Notes: generated by a model from the letters alone, not told the origin. A stretch of 64,000 nucleotides of DNA from Lantana camara (GCA_037501455.1 CM074862.1:58125501-58189500); one strand, 5' to 3'; positions 11,029-22,236 are shown, numbered from the stretch's first letter. A program made the numbers and translations.

Positions 11029-12078
11029 ATAGTAAGGGTTTGACCTGACCCTTTGACCCGATATGTGAATAGTAACCTATGAATAGTAATCCTGAATAGT
11101 CCTTTTAAATAGTGCTTTTGAATAGTAAAAGTGAAATAAAACTTGTGCTTTCTTAATAGACATTTGCACCTAGGGTTTCCATATCCAGGGTCTAAAATGT
11201 GTTTTCAAAATGTGTGTTCTTTCGAGGACTTCTTTCATAACCTAAGGTTTGCGATAGGATTCATAATTTGACTAAAGCTTACTCGATTATAGTAAGATCA
11301 TAGTCCCACGTTAAGAGTAACTCACTTTAACGTATTCCTTTATGTGTTACCTTTCTTGAATACCTTAAATGGTATTACTCTCTTGTCTTACATGTTCCTT
11401 GTTCATTTGTTTCATGCATTTCATATGTAACTTCGTTAGTAGTGGGTCTTAGTTCTTAAGCTCACTCTAGTACACCACCTACAGGAGTTAAAGTTGAGCA
11501 CTGGGGTCCCCAGGGCATCGCATAATCTGTCTACCTACCTTTTGTTACTATTAGGTGAGGTGAAGTTAAAACGTTTTGAAATTGGAACCATGATTCTACT
11601 TTAGTATCATATGTTTTGAAATTCAAAGCTAAACCTCGTTTTGAACTATCCCTTTTATCGGGACATTCTCTTGAAAGGATCATTCGTACTTTAATAGTAT
11701 ACCTTGATCTAAAGCACATGTTTTCCAAAGTTCTGCATTCTTGTTCAAAGACAGTTACTTGTTCTGCATATGTTTTCAAAGTACAGTTTCACATGTTCAC
11801 AAGTTTTACAAGATAGCATCACATGTTTTACAGACAGCATCACATGTTACAGTTACAGTTTCACATGTTAATAGTTAGCACCCAGAGTGGTAGAGGGTCA
11901 CTGCTAATTCTGAAATGCAAGCATACAATTTACAGTTTGGGCCCGGCGGTTATGTGTAGAGGTGATGTTCGGGAGGTGTGCGCCAATGACATCACTAATA
12001 TCGGCCGTAAATCTATTCCCATTACATGTTTATAGGTCGCCTAGGGCTAGCTACCCGAGATGACAATCGGTGGAGGAT

Positions 12079-12195
12079 TGTAACAGCCCGAAAACCCACC
12101 TGTAGATATTGTCCGCTTTGCTATCCTTAAGTCGGCATAGCCTCACGGTTTTGTTCTTCCCGGTGGAATTTAAGCCAAAAGTCGCCCACCCAGGA
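12079..12195 (+). mobile_element. Fragment of a second LTR or TRIM-like element
   Basis: TGTAACAGCCCGAAAACCC at 12079 is a typical plant LTR 5' end and differs from the host LTR start at 9153. It continues with TATTGTCCGCTTTG and a block ending near CCACCCAGGAAAAGG. No matching 3' end or internal region follows, so only about 115 bp are assigned. From recall it resembles small non-coding TRIM-type LTRs; I could not test this. Confidence 0.35.
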
Positions 12196-13082
12196 AAAGG
12201 CAGAAGGAAGAGGTATGTGTGGAGCTATTGTTGATCCTGGTCCGATACTCTACTTCATCATGTTTTCTGGAGTAAGGTTGGAGGAGCCTAGCTTGCGGGC
12301 AAAATTCTGTTTCATAAAGGATGGTTCATATTTGGAAAAATCCACTTTACCCTTATCCCGTTTTATGAAAGAGCTATGAACCATCTACAGCATATGTGTG
12401 CGCGTGTGATAGCATTCATAAAAGTGTTTTAAAACGTGCATTCTTTTACAGCATTGCATTCAAAGAGTTTTATCAATCGAACTTGTTTCCAGTTCTTCTT
12501 TAAAGTATTTTATTAACAGTTTCCAGTACTTTCTTTAAAGTATTCCCTCACTTAGTCCGTTTGACTGATACCTCTCCCGTTTTCTTGCCTCATGGTTTCA
12601 TGTCTTGCAGCCACAGTCTAGAGGTATCGTGAAGCTCTAGATTGTCACTTTTGTTTCAGTCAGGACTTACTATGACTTTCTTTTGTGTCCTGCATATGTT
12701 ATATGGCTGCATCACTTTATGTTTCTGAATACTTGAGTATCTTCGTTATACTCTTTTTGCTACTCTGCTACCGATACCTTGAACTCTGTTATATTGGTAT
12801 CGATATGTGAATATGTTATATGTTCTGATATGCTGAGTCTCTCTTACACGATCAATATGTTCTTTCTTGTTACATGCCATCACGCACATGTTTTGAAAGG
12901 TTTTAAAATACTCTGATTTTCCGCTGCATTGCCACATCGTTATACATGTATAGTTCTGAGATAGACAGCTGTTCGCTGGAGTATTTCTTGAGTGATGGCT
13001 CACACCATTACTTGAGAGGTGCTTCAGTGCGGGGGTTGAGACGCCGCTCTCCTCATGTTCCAGTACAGGTGGGGGCGTTACA

Positions 13083-13151
13083 CATTAGGTACCTAGTTAC
13101 TATTCACTTCTTAATGTAGAAATTTTCTAGGACACTTTTACCTATCAAATA
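13083..13151. other. Short flank between elements
   Basis: 69 bp of AT-rich sequence between the gypsy 1 LTR end and the next LTR fragment. No feature is visible. Confidence 0.5.
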
Positions 13152-13316
13152 TGTTGGGAAAAACACGAAAGAAAATGCAGCGGAATTTAAATTTTTTTCC
13201 CAAAAGTAAGATGGTGAACTTATAATTTCTATTTCCAAATCTTAGTGATTCAAGAACTTACAAGAATCGACGCTTTCTTGACACATTTTGAGCCACCCTC
13301 AAACGCGCTTCATGCG
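13152..13316 (-). mobile_element. Copia-type LTR end fragment, minus strand
   Basis: It begins TGTTGGGAAAAACACGAAAG and continues with GCAGCGGAATTTAAA. This matches the layout of the first 40 bp of the copia LTR at 2294 (TGTTGGAAAACACG, then CAGCGGAATTTAAA). It is cut off at 13317 by another LTR start. Confidence 0.6.
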
Positions 13317-13440
13317 TGTAGCACCCCGAGTGAAGGGCACCACATCCCCTGCACTAGAGTCCGATATATGTAACGAAATAGAGAGTCCGCACACGCATCA
13401 AACAATAGCGAATGGGTGACAAACAAAACACACACCAAAG
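13317..13440 (-). mobile_element. Large-LTR 3' end fragment, minus strand
   Basis: It starts TGTAGCACCCCGAG and carries CACCACATCCCCTGCAC, then GCGAATGGGTGACAAAC, as in the LTR starting at 61735. About 124 bp are recognisable before the similarity stops. Confidence 0.6.
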
Positions 13441-14816
13441 TGTTGAGTGTAGAATTCGCATGGATTTGGGCGTTAACTAGAGTATATTTTTGTGCCATTT
13501 GATGCGTTTATTTATTTATTTTGCTCCATTTAGGTGTTGTAGAGGTTGGAGTTAAGAAACGGCAAAACGAGGCGAATTCACGTATTTTTTAAAGAATTAG
13601 GAGTAACCCCCATTACTCCTTGGAAGAGCAAAAGTGTTAACCCCGTTAACAGACCCAGGAGCTTCACTTTCGACAAAGTATAAGGGTAGCGCCCATTACC
13701 CTTGGGCAAAAGGAAAGTGGTAACGCATGTTAGCACTTATAAAAGCACAAACACGATTTAGGGCCTGTAACGGGCGTTAATTAGAATTGCTCATGGAATG
13801 GTAACGCCCGTTACCTAGGGCGGCGAGGCAGATTTTTGGATGGCTATTTATAGCGCGTTTTGGAGTATTTTGAGGGACTCTTCTTGTATTATTGACCTAG
13901 CTTGGAGAGGATATACAGAGCTTCTTGAGAGTTGTTCAGAGAATTTTGAGAAGACGAAAAGGATCGAGTTCTTAAAACAATTTCAATCTTTTCCGGTTTT
14001 ATTTATTGCTTTAATTATCAAACTAATTCCTCTAAGTTTTGTTATAACTCATTTTCATGTTAGATTTGTTTTCCCGAATTTATGAATGTTTAGAGTTTGG
14101 GTTTTGAGACTTTGTTTTGATTTGATGAACATGAATTTCTTTAATGCAATTTACTTTATTTTTATGAGTTTTGATTTAATTATGAGTAGCTAAATCCCTA
14201 AGGCTAGGGGAGTGATGATGAATGCATGATAAGTGTTTGATATAATGCTTGAACGATCTGTGTTAATGATATTTGATGGGTGAGATGAAGGAACTTCCTA
14301 TCGAATAAATACTAAAATGCATGTCGGGTTAAGATTGACGATGCATGTATCACTCTTACATCAAGCAATCATGCAACACATTGGTGCAACGAAACCAAAT
14401 AGAAATGCACGGATAATCATAAGGCCAGAAGAGTAAATAATTAATGCGAAATATGATGCACGTGCTATGAATGTTTTGGAACCTGTCACCAATGTCGTAA
14501 GTTGTTAGCTTAGTAGCTTTTCTTCGTTCCTCCAATCCCGAGGTTACTTTGACTTGGTGATTATTCCTTGCCTTTCCCACGGTCTTCAAGTTTTTCATGA
14601 ATCTTTTTGCATCACTTGTATCTTCCACTATTCGGAATTGAAATTTCACGATCCCTGATTTCTTCGACATCCACTGAATTAGCCTCTGCATTTACCCTGA
14701 GAATCACCCTTCAACCTTGCTCAAATTCTCTTACAAAAATGAACCCCAATATAATTCTGAACCCTACTTCTCGCCATCACCGTGATCAAGACTCCCGTGC
14801 TTATCCTTTATGAGTT
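13441..14816. other. Unassigned segment, probably retroelement-derived
   Basis: No protein domain is recognised. The first half contains the inverted-repeat array at 13599-13815, the second half is AT-rich. A minus-strand open frame (14356-14691) reads KSGIVKFQFRIVEDTSDAKR with no known motif. Its downstream sequence shares about 19 bp (ATGCACGTGCTATGAATG) with the sequence next to the exon-like segment at 50627, so both may come from one repeat family. The segment continues on the far side of the solo LTR, at 17784. Confidence 0.4.
13599..13815. repeat. Array of six short inverted repeats
   Basis: Units are AGGAGTAA/TTACTCCT (13599-13620), GTTAAC/GTTAAC (13636-13650), AAGGGTA/TACCCTT (13682-13703), GTGGTAAC/GTTAGCAC with one mismatch (13717-13736), TAAC/GTTA (13768-13779) and GGTAACG/CGTTACC (13800-13815). 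Loops are 2-8 nt and mostly C-rich. Arm sequences vary between units but stay complementary within them. Confidence 0.7.
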
Positions 14817-14821
14817 TAATT
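14817..14821. repeat. Target-site duplication, left copy
   Basis: TAATT directly left of the solo LTR; an identical TAATT lies at 17779-17783. A 5-bp duplication is normal for gypsy integration. Confidence 0.9.
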
Positions 14822-17778
14822 TGTGATGCCCGGAGCGGTGGGCCACCACATCCCCCGCACTTAAACCCGAATCCACATATGAAATAGGTTTTCATACATG
14901 AACCCAAGTCTAAGCGAACGGTGACCTACACTCACACCCTAGGCTAAGCGGGGCTAAACCACACCAGAGTGCGCAAACACTAAACAAATACGTAGAAGCA
15001 AAAACAGGATCCAAACGAGCTCGACATATAAGCATAAAATCATACACATCATATACATGGCTTCACAGCCCAAAAGATCGAGTATACACATTTATCGGTT
15101 GAAATTCTCCAAAAGACAAGTTATAAAATCAAATACATAGAAAGTGTAATCAAAAGGCAAGAAAATGAATGCAACTCGACCTAAACAGCTAAGTACGACT
15201 CGACTCGACGCAATTCCCCGCCTAGCTCGGCACACCTGAAAGGGAAAGGAGAGGGTCAGTCTCACAACTCGACTGAGTGAGGGGCTTGACACACCCACAC
15301 TTTAAATACATATAGAGCACAACACAAATCAAAAGTGATAGTCATGAATCGAGGCTAGAGTTTTGCACACCAAGACCATTTCCCGAAATTAATATTTAGT
15401 AAGAAAAGCATCTATCTCGATTCATAATCCATCAGTCAAAACATAATTAAAAGCCCGGCGAGAACGGACTATCCCTTACTCCTCTAAACATAAATATCAA
15501 ATCATAAATCCACCCTTGCATCCATGGTGTGTCGGGAATCAAACCCTAGCACCTACATTACCAAAAACATACGGGGTAGCTAACCCACGTTATGCCTTCT
15601 CCGGTTATCCACCGAAGGCTCAAGATACCACGCCTTCCCAACCTCCCTAGGTCGCACGTGAATATCTCAAATGAGAACGTGCACAGGGGTTAAACTCGGA
15701 GACCCCGTGATCGCCCCGAGCCTTCCTTACCCACGTCTCCAGGGCCCACGAACCAATTCAAACCAAAAATCCCATCTTTCAGGGCACACTCGCTCAACAT
15801 AACAAAACATACTAAAAGAGATTTAAAAATCAAGCTTATATATACTCGTACATATATCGTTCCCAAAAGACCAAAGTTATTCCATAAAATCATAAACGTA
15901 AATTAAGCACTCGTATCTAGATATATGTACCATATCCGCATTCAAGGGAAAAATTCATCATATTATAGGCCATAGGGTATTTAGCTACTAATTCCTAACC
16001 TCACCTTAACAAAAGAGACAAAAGATAGGATCGAAACGACAACCGACCACCTAAGCTTCGGGCTCTTGCGCGACCGGAAGAGGCTCTGAAACACAAAAGA
16101 AAGCAAGACCCGAGACTTAGACTCAAATATGAACCAAATAGACGCTCGGCAATTCTTAGGAATGCAAAGAATGTAAATGAAATGCATAACACGTCAAATA
16201 AAACCTACCAAATCTAATTCACACAATTCATAGAAAATAAGGTCATAAGTTCAAAACAAAGCACGTAACGCGTAATATAACAAGCTAACATTGTACACAC
16301 GTCATAAATGAAGAAAGAAAACACAAAGAAAACAACGAAGCAATAAAACGAGCAATTGCCGCCGCCATATTTTCAAATGACACGACCGTGTTGGGTTTTA
16401 GCTCAAAATGGACACGGCCGTGTCCGATTAAAATTAATTCAGGAGCTTAATTCGAGAGGCTGACACGGCCGTGTTGGGTTTTAGTACAAAATGGACACGA
16501 CCGTGTCCGATTTTAGAAAAATAATTTGCCCCAAGTCGAGAGGCTGACACGGTCGTGTCCAAAACATGCACAAAGCTGACACGGCCGTGTTGGCCCTTCG
16601 TCTCCGGAAAAAAAATAACAGCAGCAACAATGTTTCAGCGCCAAAAATAGGGCAAGGAGCAGAGCAAGCACGCAGCAACAACAAGCAACAACCTCATGCC
16701 CCAAAACTCAAGCAAACCATGGCAAATCGCTTCATAATCATCATATAATCTCCCAACTAACACAAAAGTTCAAGAATCATCATATATCACAAGAATTCTC
16801 ATGCTAGAATTTGAATTCCATTAATGGCAACTTACACCACACTCATCCATATTTAAACAAGACCAAATTATCATGTTAGGGGCATAAGAGATCACATATA
16901 TATATTCAAATCAAAGTTTAACTCCAAGGTACAAGAAAGATCATCAAACCCTTAATGTACATGCCATGCTCCATAAATACCCCAAACATAGCTCAAAGCA
17001 TGGAATTATTAGCTCAAAATGCTCATAATATCATGTACATATTAAATACTAACTTACCTCTTGAAGAAGATGGAAGAAAATGGAGATTAGAGCTCAAATT
17101 CTCCCAAGGGTGAATAGTGACGGGTTTGAAGGGTTTTGCTCCAAAATTGCTGCACTTTCTTTCCCTTTTCCTTGCTTAACCGAGAATGAGAGAGGGAGAG
17201 ATGAATATGCTGAGTTTTGGTGGAGTGTGGGCCCAAGCTTGAGGGTAATATGTCAAGAATTGAGGGTCTAACATGCAAATAGGTGAAAGGTAGTCATATA
17301 AGAGCGAGGTAAGTTTCCGGTCGGATTTCGGATTACCAAATGAGCTTAAAAGATTATGAGGCTTAGTCCATCAAACCCGAATCATCGAAACGAGTTCAAT
17401 GGTGGTGACGGAATTCGAATTCGAATTCCCGAGCTCAAAATACACACATTGGAACCCAAGGTGCGCTAAAAGCGTTTTAACCTCCTTTAGGTTCCGAACG
17501 AACAATTAATTCAAAAGCTCAACAAATAAATTCGAAAACATATAACGAGCATAATCAAAGTTCATAACACGTAATTCTCCAACATATTCAAACAATGAGA
17601 AATTCCGAAATCAAATCAAACATCAACGAATCAAATCTTAACAAATAGCATTCATAATCATATAGAATTCATAAGAAATATTTAAAATAAGAATTAAAAG
17701 AATAAAGAATATGAATTTAAATAATATAAATCGCTCACATACGTCACACCTGTACGGTCTGAAAGTCGGGGTGTCACA
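14822..17778 (-). mobile_element. Solo LTR (2,957 bp), minus strand
   Basis: On plus it begins TGTGATGCCCGG and ends GGGGTGTCACA, so on minus it runs TGTGACACCCC to GGGCATCACA. Perfect 5-bp duplications flank it, and neither a PBS nor a polypurine tract adjoins it. This is the signature of LTR-LTR recombination that removed the internal region. It is clearly related to the LTR at 56739-59740 over its whole length: the same start block, palindrome array and AAAGTCGGGGTGTCACA end. No coding sequence. Confidence 0.9.
16379..16591. repeat. Six-unit ACACGGCCGTGT palindrome array
   Basis: Units at 16379, 16411, 16462, 16494, 16546 and 16578 are variants of GACACGGCCGTGTC; those at 16411-16424 and 16546-16559 have fully or nearly perfect arms. 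They come as pairs separated by the phrase GGGTTTTAG followed by CAAAATG. Several variants look like simple C-to-T or G-to-A decay. Confidence 0.85.
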
Positions 17779-17783
17779 TAATT

Positions 17784-18817
17784 CACCTCCAATTGCTTAT
17801 ACTTGAGCGCAGGATTTCCTTGCAAAGAGTCTCTCCCCGAGAATAATCCTTCAACCAGTCTTTGCCTTTCTTTATCGTTCCCCTTTGTTACTCCATATCT
17901 TCCAATTCAACTTCTCAGCATGACAATTCAGCTTGGATTTGGAAAAACGAACTCAAATCCCTTTCTCAATATCGCCACCATCCCTATATTTGTATTTACC
18001 CAGGTACTTGCCTCTCTCTACTCCCTTCCAGACTCGTTTCCCATCTTAATCGAAATCCAAGCACCCAAATCCGACTCTTCCCGGTCTTAACTTCAACAAA
18101 CTTGATTTCAAATCACTAGGCTGAGTCAGAAATCCTTCTTTGTCGACCCTTGGTGCACAGCTCCTACCGGACCCATTTTATCTTAACTCCTCTTAATTAG
18201 TGATACCTCTTCAACGATCCAAATCCGGAATCAAAATACCTTCAAGGTTTGTTCACTTCATTCATTGGGTTGAAAGATCGCGTTGCATCCAATCAAAGGC
18301 ACCTTATGTGCAGAGCTGTACAGGTCAATCTTCTCAGTCGTAACCATCTCACCATCAATCCTTATTTCACCAAGTGTCCTTCTACCACCGCATCTCTAAA
18401 TTCGAACCTCCCATTCCGAATCCTAATCCTTGAACTCTTACTCCATCTAGAAAACCTCACATCTCAAATTCTCTACATTCCTCCCGGGTGTATCCCTCCT
18501 AGCTTCCATGCCTCAGGAAGAACTAGCAATAGATCGTCTTTATCGTGGAACTTGGTCGTGGTTTGATATTATCTTTATAACCTGTAAATCATAACTCATT
18601 TCGGAGGTATATGCATGCGATTAATACATGCATATGGCACATATTCAACACAAAAGACACAAATCCAGTATAAAATGCAACAGGTAAGTCGATAAGATTA
18701 AAAGAAAGACAATTTCATGTTCAAAATCGATGCAATGCGCACATTATCACGTAGCTCCTATGCAGAACGACCTAGACTGACCCACACGACACGAGAGCCC
18801 GAGTTTTGCAACCCGTA
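17784..18817 (-). mobile_element. Non-coding internal remnant of an older minus-strand element
   Basis: This stretch lies downstream, on the minus strand, of the PBS at 18818-18829, so it is internal retroelement sequence. It contains only stop-interrupted short frames with no recognised gag or pol motif. It was contiguous with 13441-14816 before the solo LTR inserted. Confidence 0.5.
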
Positions 18818-18829
18818 GCTCTGATACCA
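18818..18829 (-). promoter_or_regulatory. Primer-binding site, minus strand
   Basis: TGGTATCAGAGC on the minus strand, 8 nt from the LTR edge at 18838. The same 8-nt spacing (TCCTTAAG) occurs in element 3. Confidence 0.8.
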
Positions 18830-20416
18830 CTTAAGGATGTAACACCCGAGCGCAAGGTGTCACATCCCCCCTCACCGAGACGCGACCCGAATATGAAATG
18901 AACGATCCATACCCGAGCTAAATCACGGCGAACGGGGACATACACATCCTCTACACTAGGCGGGACTAACCCTTGAACCATAAAATCAGAAATAAACATT
19001 AAAGCAGAAGCCATGAACGAACATACATCATATACATGTACAATAAGCAGCAACACAGCTCCAAAAGTAAGTCATATACATCAATAATTGCCGTCACGGC
19101 TCAAAACAAGTACGCTCCATAACAACATTCATATACAATGATCAAAAGTGCAATATGTGAGTGTAAGACCAAACTATAAGTGTTAAAAAGCAAATGCAAG
19201 ACCTATGACTCGAATTCCCGCCTAGCTCCCTTGACACCTGCACAAACAACTGAAAGCCAAACGGGTTCAGTCCAAAAGGGACTGGTGGGTATAAAAGCAG
19301 GGTATAATAATATACGACAGTATTTAAACATTCACATGCAATCTATAATCCCAAGTGAGGTTTTGAAGAATTTCCCAAGTGGGTGAATAGAAATCATCAA
19401 AAGGGATTATAACAATTCATTAACATTAGGTCATTATTGGCCCGGCGAGTGGGCGTGCATTATCTCCAACCAACACCTCGTGTAATTCATTAACATTCAT
19501 TCATTCATTCTTTTCATGCATTTCAATCTTTCCTGCGCATTCAATAACATTCCACCTTCTTCCTCCGGGTTGGTGGCGGGTTTACAAGGCCCATCCACCC
19601 ATTCATTGACCAAAGGGGAAAGATGACTCCCCAGATGGCACTCAGCGTCCATTCCTCGCTACCTCCTAACGAGGTCCGGTTACGCCGTTAATTAGTGGGA
19701 CTAGTGTGAGGGTTTCCCGTCAGCCCATGCCTCCTCGGGTCCCCACTCACACCAAGTCCCTGGGCCCCATTCATTGTGAACATTCAATCATTCTCGCCAA
19801 AACATTAGGTAGGATTCATTAAATAAGGGCTTTACGTTTGCAATCAATTACTCGAGAAAAGACTCAATATATATATAATCGTATTACTTTGGCTTAAAAC
19901 CTTTCACATAGGGAGATATATCGGGTCGCTTTATCTAAGTAGAAGAGAAACCCACCTTGAACGGCAACAAGGAGAACACACGAGCCTCACAGACCAGCCT
20001 CGTCTCCAACGGACTCAAAATCTGTGCAAGAGAGGTGAGGTGAGACTCAATATGACCAAATAAGACGCTCGGCAATGAAATGATTATGATATGAATGTAT
20101 AAAAGATAAGATTATGTTATGAAAATGTTCATGTGCACTATTAATACATTTAAAACATATAATCAAGTCATTCACTTTCATAATTCCACATTTTCAATCA
20201 AATTAATTCAAGAAATTCAAATATAATCATAGTACAAGTTAAATCACATTTAAGTTTAGAACATAAACAATTAAACATATTCAATCGCATTTACAATTAG
20301 AAATTAAACAATTAAATACATTCCATTAAATATCGAAAATTAAATAAAACATGAAATAGGTAACAATTAAATTCTATAATTCAATTAAATCAAATAGCAT
20401 TTAATATTTAATAAAC

Positions 20417-20441
20417 ATATATAAATATATATATAAATATA

Positions 20442-20490
<49 letters not shown>
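20417..20490. repeat. TA-rich microsatellite
   Basis: Near-continuous TA repeats, followed by a stretch rich in TGCATGCA. Confidence 0.9.
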
Positions 20491-20493
<3 letters not shown>

Positions 20494-20810
20494 TCATGCT
20501 ACGTACCACACATGCAACAACAATCCATGCAATTTCTTAAAATGCATGCAGCATTTATACATGCATGCAACTTCATGCATTAGGCTAATTTCATAAAATG
20601 CATGCAATTAACATTCAAGGTCATGCATGCAACGTACACACACAATATGCATGCAATTATAACTTTAATAAAATTTCATGCATGCAAATCATTAACCCAA
20701 CCAAACTTCATGCATTACTACTACAATTAACACCCAACCATGCAAGAAAGAAAAAGGAAACAGCAGCAGCAACTTCACGGCAACCTACAAAACAAGCATG
20801 GAAATTTCAA

Positions 20811-20934
20811 GGTGACACCCCCGTGTCACCCCTAAAGAACAAACCGAGACACCCCCGTGTCTCAGTACAGAAATTCAGACCACATAAACACCCCCGTTTC
20901 ACGCTGGAACAAACAAGAACGACACACCCGTGTC
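20811..20934. repeat. Palindromes with CCCC loops
   Basis: Units are GGTGACAC/GTGTCACC with a CCCC loop (20811-20830), GAGACAC/GTGTCTC with a CCCC loop (20846-20863), a decayed unit near 20887, and GACAC/GTGTC at 20921-20934. The outer arm bases differ between the first two units but stay complementary. Confidence 0.75.
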
Positions 20935-21221
20935 AACCCGTTCAGCAGCAGCAACAAACGCAGACTTTCCCCTGTTTTCTAGGCATAAAACGCCGCAACA
21001 ACTAAAGCCACAAACAAGCAGGAGATGCAGCAATACAAGGCACGAAATGCAGCAACAAATCAGCCTTAACAATGTACAAAATTGACAGCAAAAGCAAGGA
21101 GGAAACGCAGCAGTTTTGACAGCAACTTTCAGGCCGAAAAACAGGGCAAAACTCACGCGAAAACAGGGCATAGAATGATCCTCTTCATCTCCACAATTCC
21201 AGGTCAGTTTAGGTTATCAAA

Positions 21222-21646
21222 AAACGAACGGCTCCGAAGTGGAGGTGTGTGTATCCTTCCTGTCTCCAGGAAGATATGAACTCTGAAGGGAAGGAGAGAG
21301 TAACGTATTGCTCTCGCTTGGAATATTGTAGATCACACTTATCCAGTTTGGAAGACTGGACAAACTCTTTTGTTTGTGAAGGTCGGTTGGAGGAGATCAA
21401 AGATCTGATTCCTCTCAGAGAACCTCTTTTTCTGTATATATTGTAGGGACTGACTACAGGTGGAACAATTTGTTCTATAATGGCATTTTCTGGGATAGTA
21501 GAGTATTCTACAAGGTTTTCTATTTTGCTGGTAGAGTGACGAGGAAGGGAAAGAGAAGAGGAAACTGAAATCAACTGATCAGGAGATGTATCCATAGCTG
21601 GAGGGTTTTCTAGCTCTTCTTCTACCAACTCGTCGGAATCTATCAC
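21222..21646 (-). pseudogene. Pararetrovirus movement-protein fragment (second, partial unit)
   Basis: The minus-strand frame matches the movement-protein region at 49290-49930 almost residue for residue (DTSPDQLISVSSS, later YSKREQYVTLS and YTHLHFGAVR), with few substitutions. Movement proteins of the 30K type let plant viruses pass through plasmodesmata. Only the N-terminal part is present; it ends at the LTR junction near 21222. It lies 44 nt downstream of the PBS at 21690-21703, so this is the start of a viral genome unit. In this copy the frame extends past 21600 with an acidic stretch (DSDELVEEELENP) that the other copy lacks. Confidence 0.8.
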
Positions 21647-21689
21647 GATATACTCAGTTGATGCCCCGTTTTTCGAAAAGATTTTAACA

Positions 21690-21703
21690 TGGCTCTGATA
21701 CCA
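21690..21703 (-). promoter_or_regulatory. Pararetrovirus primer-binding site
   Basis: TGGTATCAGAGCCA on the minus strand, an exact complement of the initiator tRNA-Met end. Caulimovirids start minus-strand DNA synthesis here and position 1 of their genome is set at this site. It lies between the leader and the movement-protein frame. Confidence 0.8.
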
Positions 21704-22236
21704 TCACACGCCGGGAGCCCTGTATCTCTATGCATCGTATAGTGTAGAGAACCAATCTCTGTTTCACTATATGAATCTTTTTCTGGGAATATATCTCTCG
21801 TAACATAACTTCCCTAACGGCCTCCTGCCTCGGCAGGACTTACAAGTTACTCCAAATATTCCCCATTATAGATTCAACAAGTTACTCAAGATACTCACTT
21901 ACACAGAGATACTGGGACCGTAGCAATAGACCATTCCATGGAAATTATCTAATTTCTGATGTACAGGATCCTCATAAGAGGCAAGTACAGAACATACTTT
22001 TAAGATAATTAGGAGTATATCATAGTAGACCCTTTGAGGGTATGGAAGAACTAGAAAAAAGGCTTTAAGCTAGAAGGGAAGACATCAGAGAAAAGAAACT
22101 TGATTTTATTTCCAAACTCTATACAAGGGACTCAAACTCTAATCCAGTCTGAGTAAAATGAAAACCGAAGCCTACCTTATATGGGCAAACTTGAGGATTT
22201 CAGACGCGGAATTAAACTCAAATTATATGGCGGTTA
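21704..22236 (-). promoter_or_regulatory. Pararetrovirus promoter and leader, left half
   Basis: Non-coding on the minus strand between the retrotransposon insertion point and the PBS. A TATA-like ATATAA (minus strand, 22177-22182) lies about 470 nt before the PBS, which fits a pararetrovirus promoter plus a long untranslated leader. GCCTCCTGCCTCGGCAGGACT near 21824 contains a CCTGCC/GGCAGG inverted repeat. The other half of this non-coding region lies at 43523-43891 beyond gypsy element 2. Confidence 0.55.
22232..22236. repeat. Target-site duplication of gypsy element 2, left copy
   Basis: GGTTA precedes the 5' LTR; GGTTA recurs at 43523-43527 after the 3' LTR. Confidence 0.95.

Larger units (their letters stand above)
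9153..13082 (+). mobile_element. 3' LTR of gypsy element 1
   Basis: It begins TGTAACAGCCC directly after the polypurine tract and ends GGGGGCGTTACA. Near the 3' end it shows the block shared by the other large LTRs (a CTCACTTAGTC-like stretch, GACTGATACCTC, then GTGCGGGGG). It is non-coding: the short open frames at 10033-10367, 11531-12035 and 12746-13003 have no domain content. A GT-repeat tract lies at 10947-11028. A second LTR-like start (TGTAACAGCCCG) at 12079 marks a probable later insertion; if so, the LTR proper is about 3.8 kb. The position of the 3' end is less certain than the start. Confidence 0.65.
18838..21221 (-). mobile_element. 5' LTR of a minus-strand gypsy element, truncated
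   Basis: It starts on plus with TGTAACACCCGAGC and carries CACATCCCCCCTCACC and the other terminal-block motifs of the large LTRs. A PBS adjoins on the internal side. It is about 600 bp shorter than its relatives and ends at the pararetrovirus boundary near 21221, so its 5' part is missing. It holds a TA-repeat tract (20417-20490), many ATGCATGC-type repeats (20500-20720) and a CACCCCCGTG palindrome group (20811-20934). Small open frames (20598-21171) are not considered genes. Confidence 0.7.

Noticed and set aside
17803..18566. Three plus-strand frames of 85-105 codons
   Set aside because: The strand is opposite to the element that contains them, there is no domain, and composition is that of non-coding AT/CT-rich DNA.
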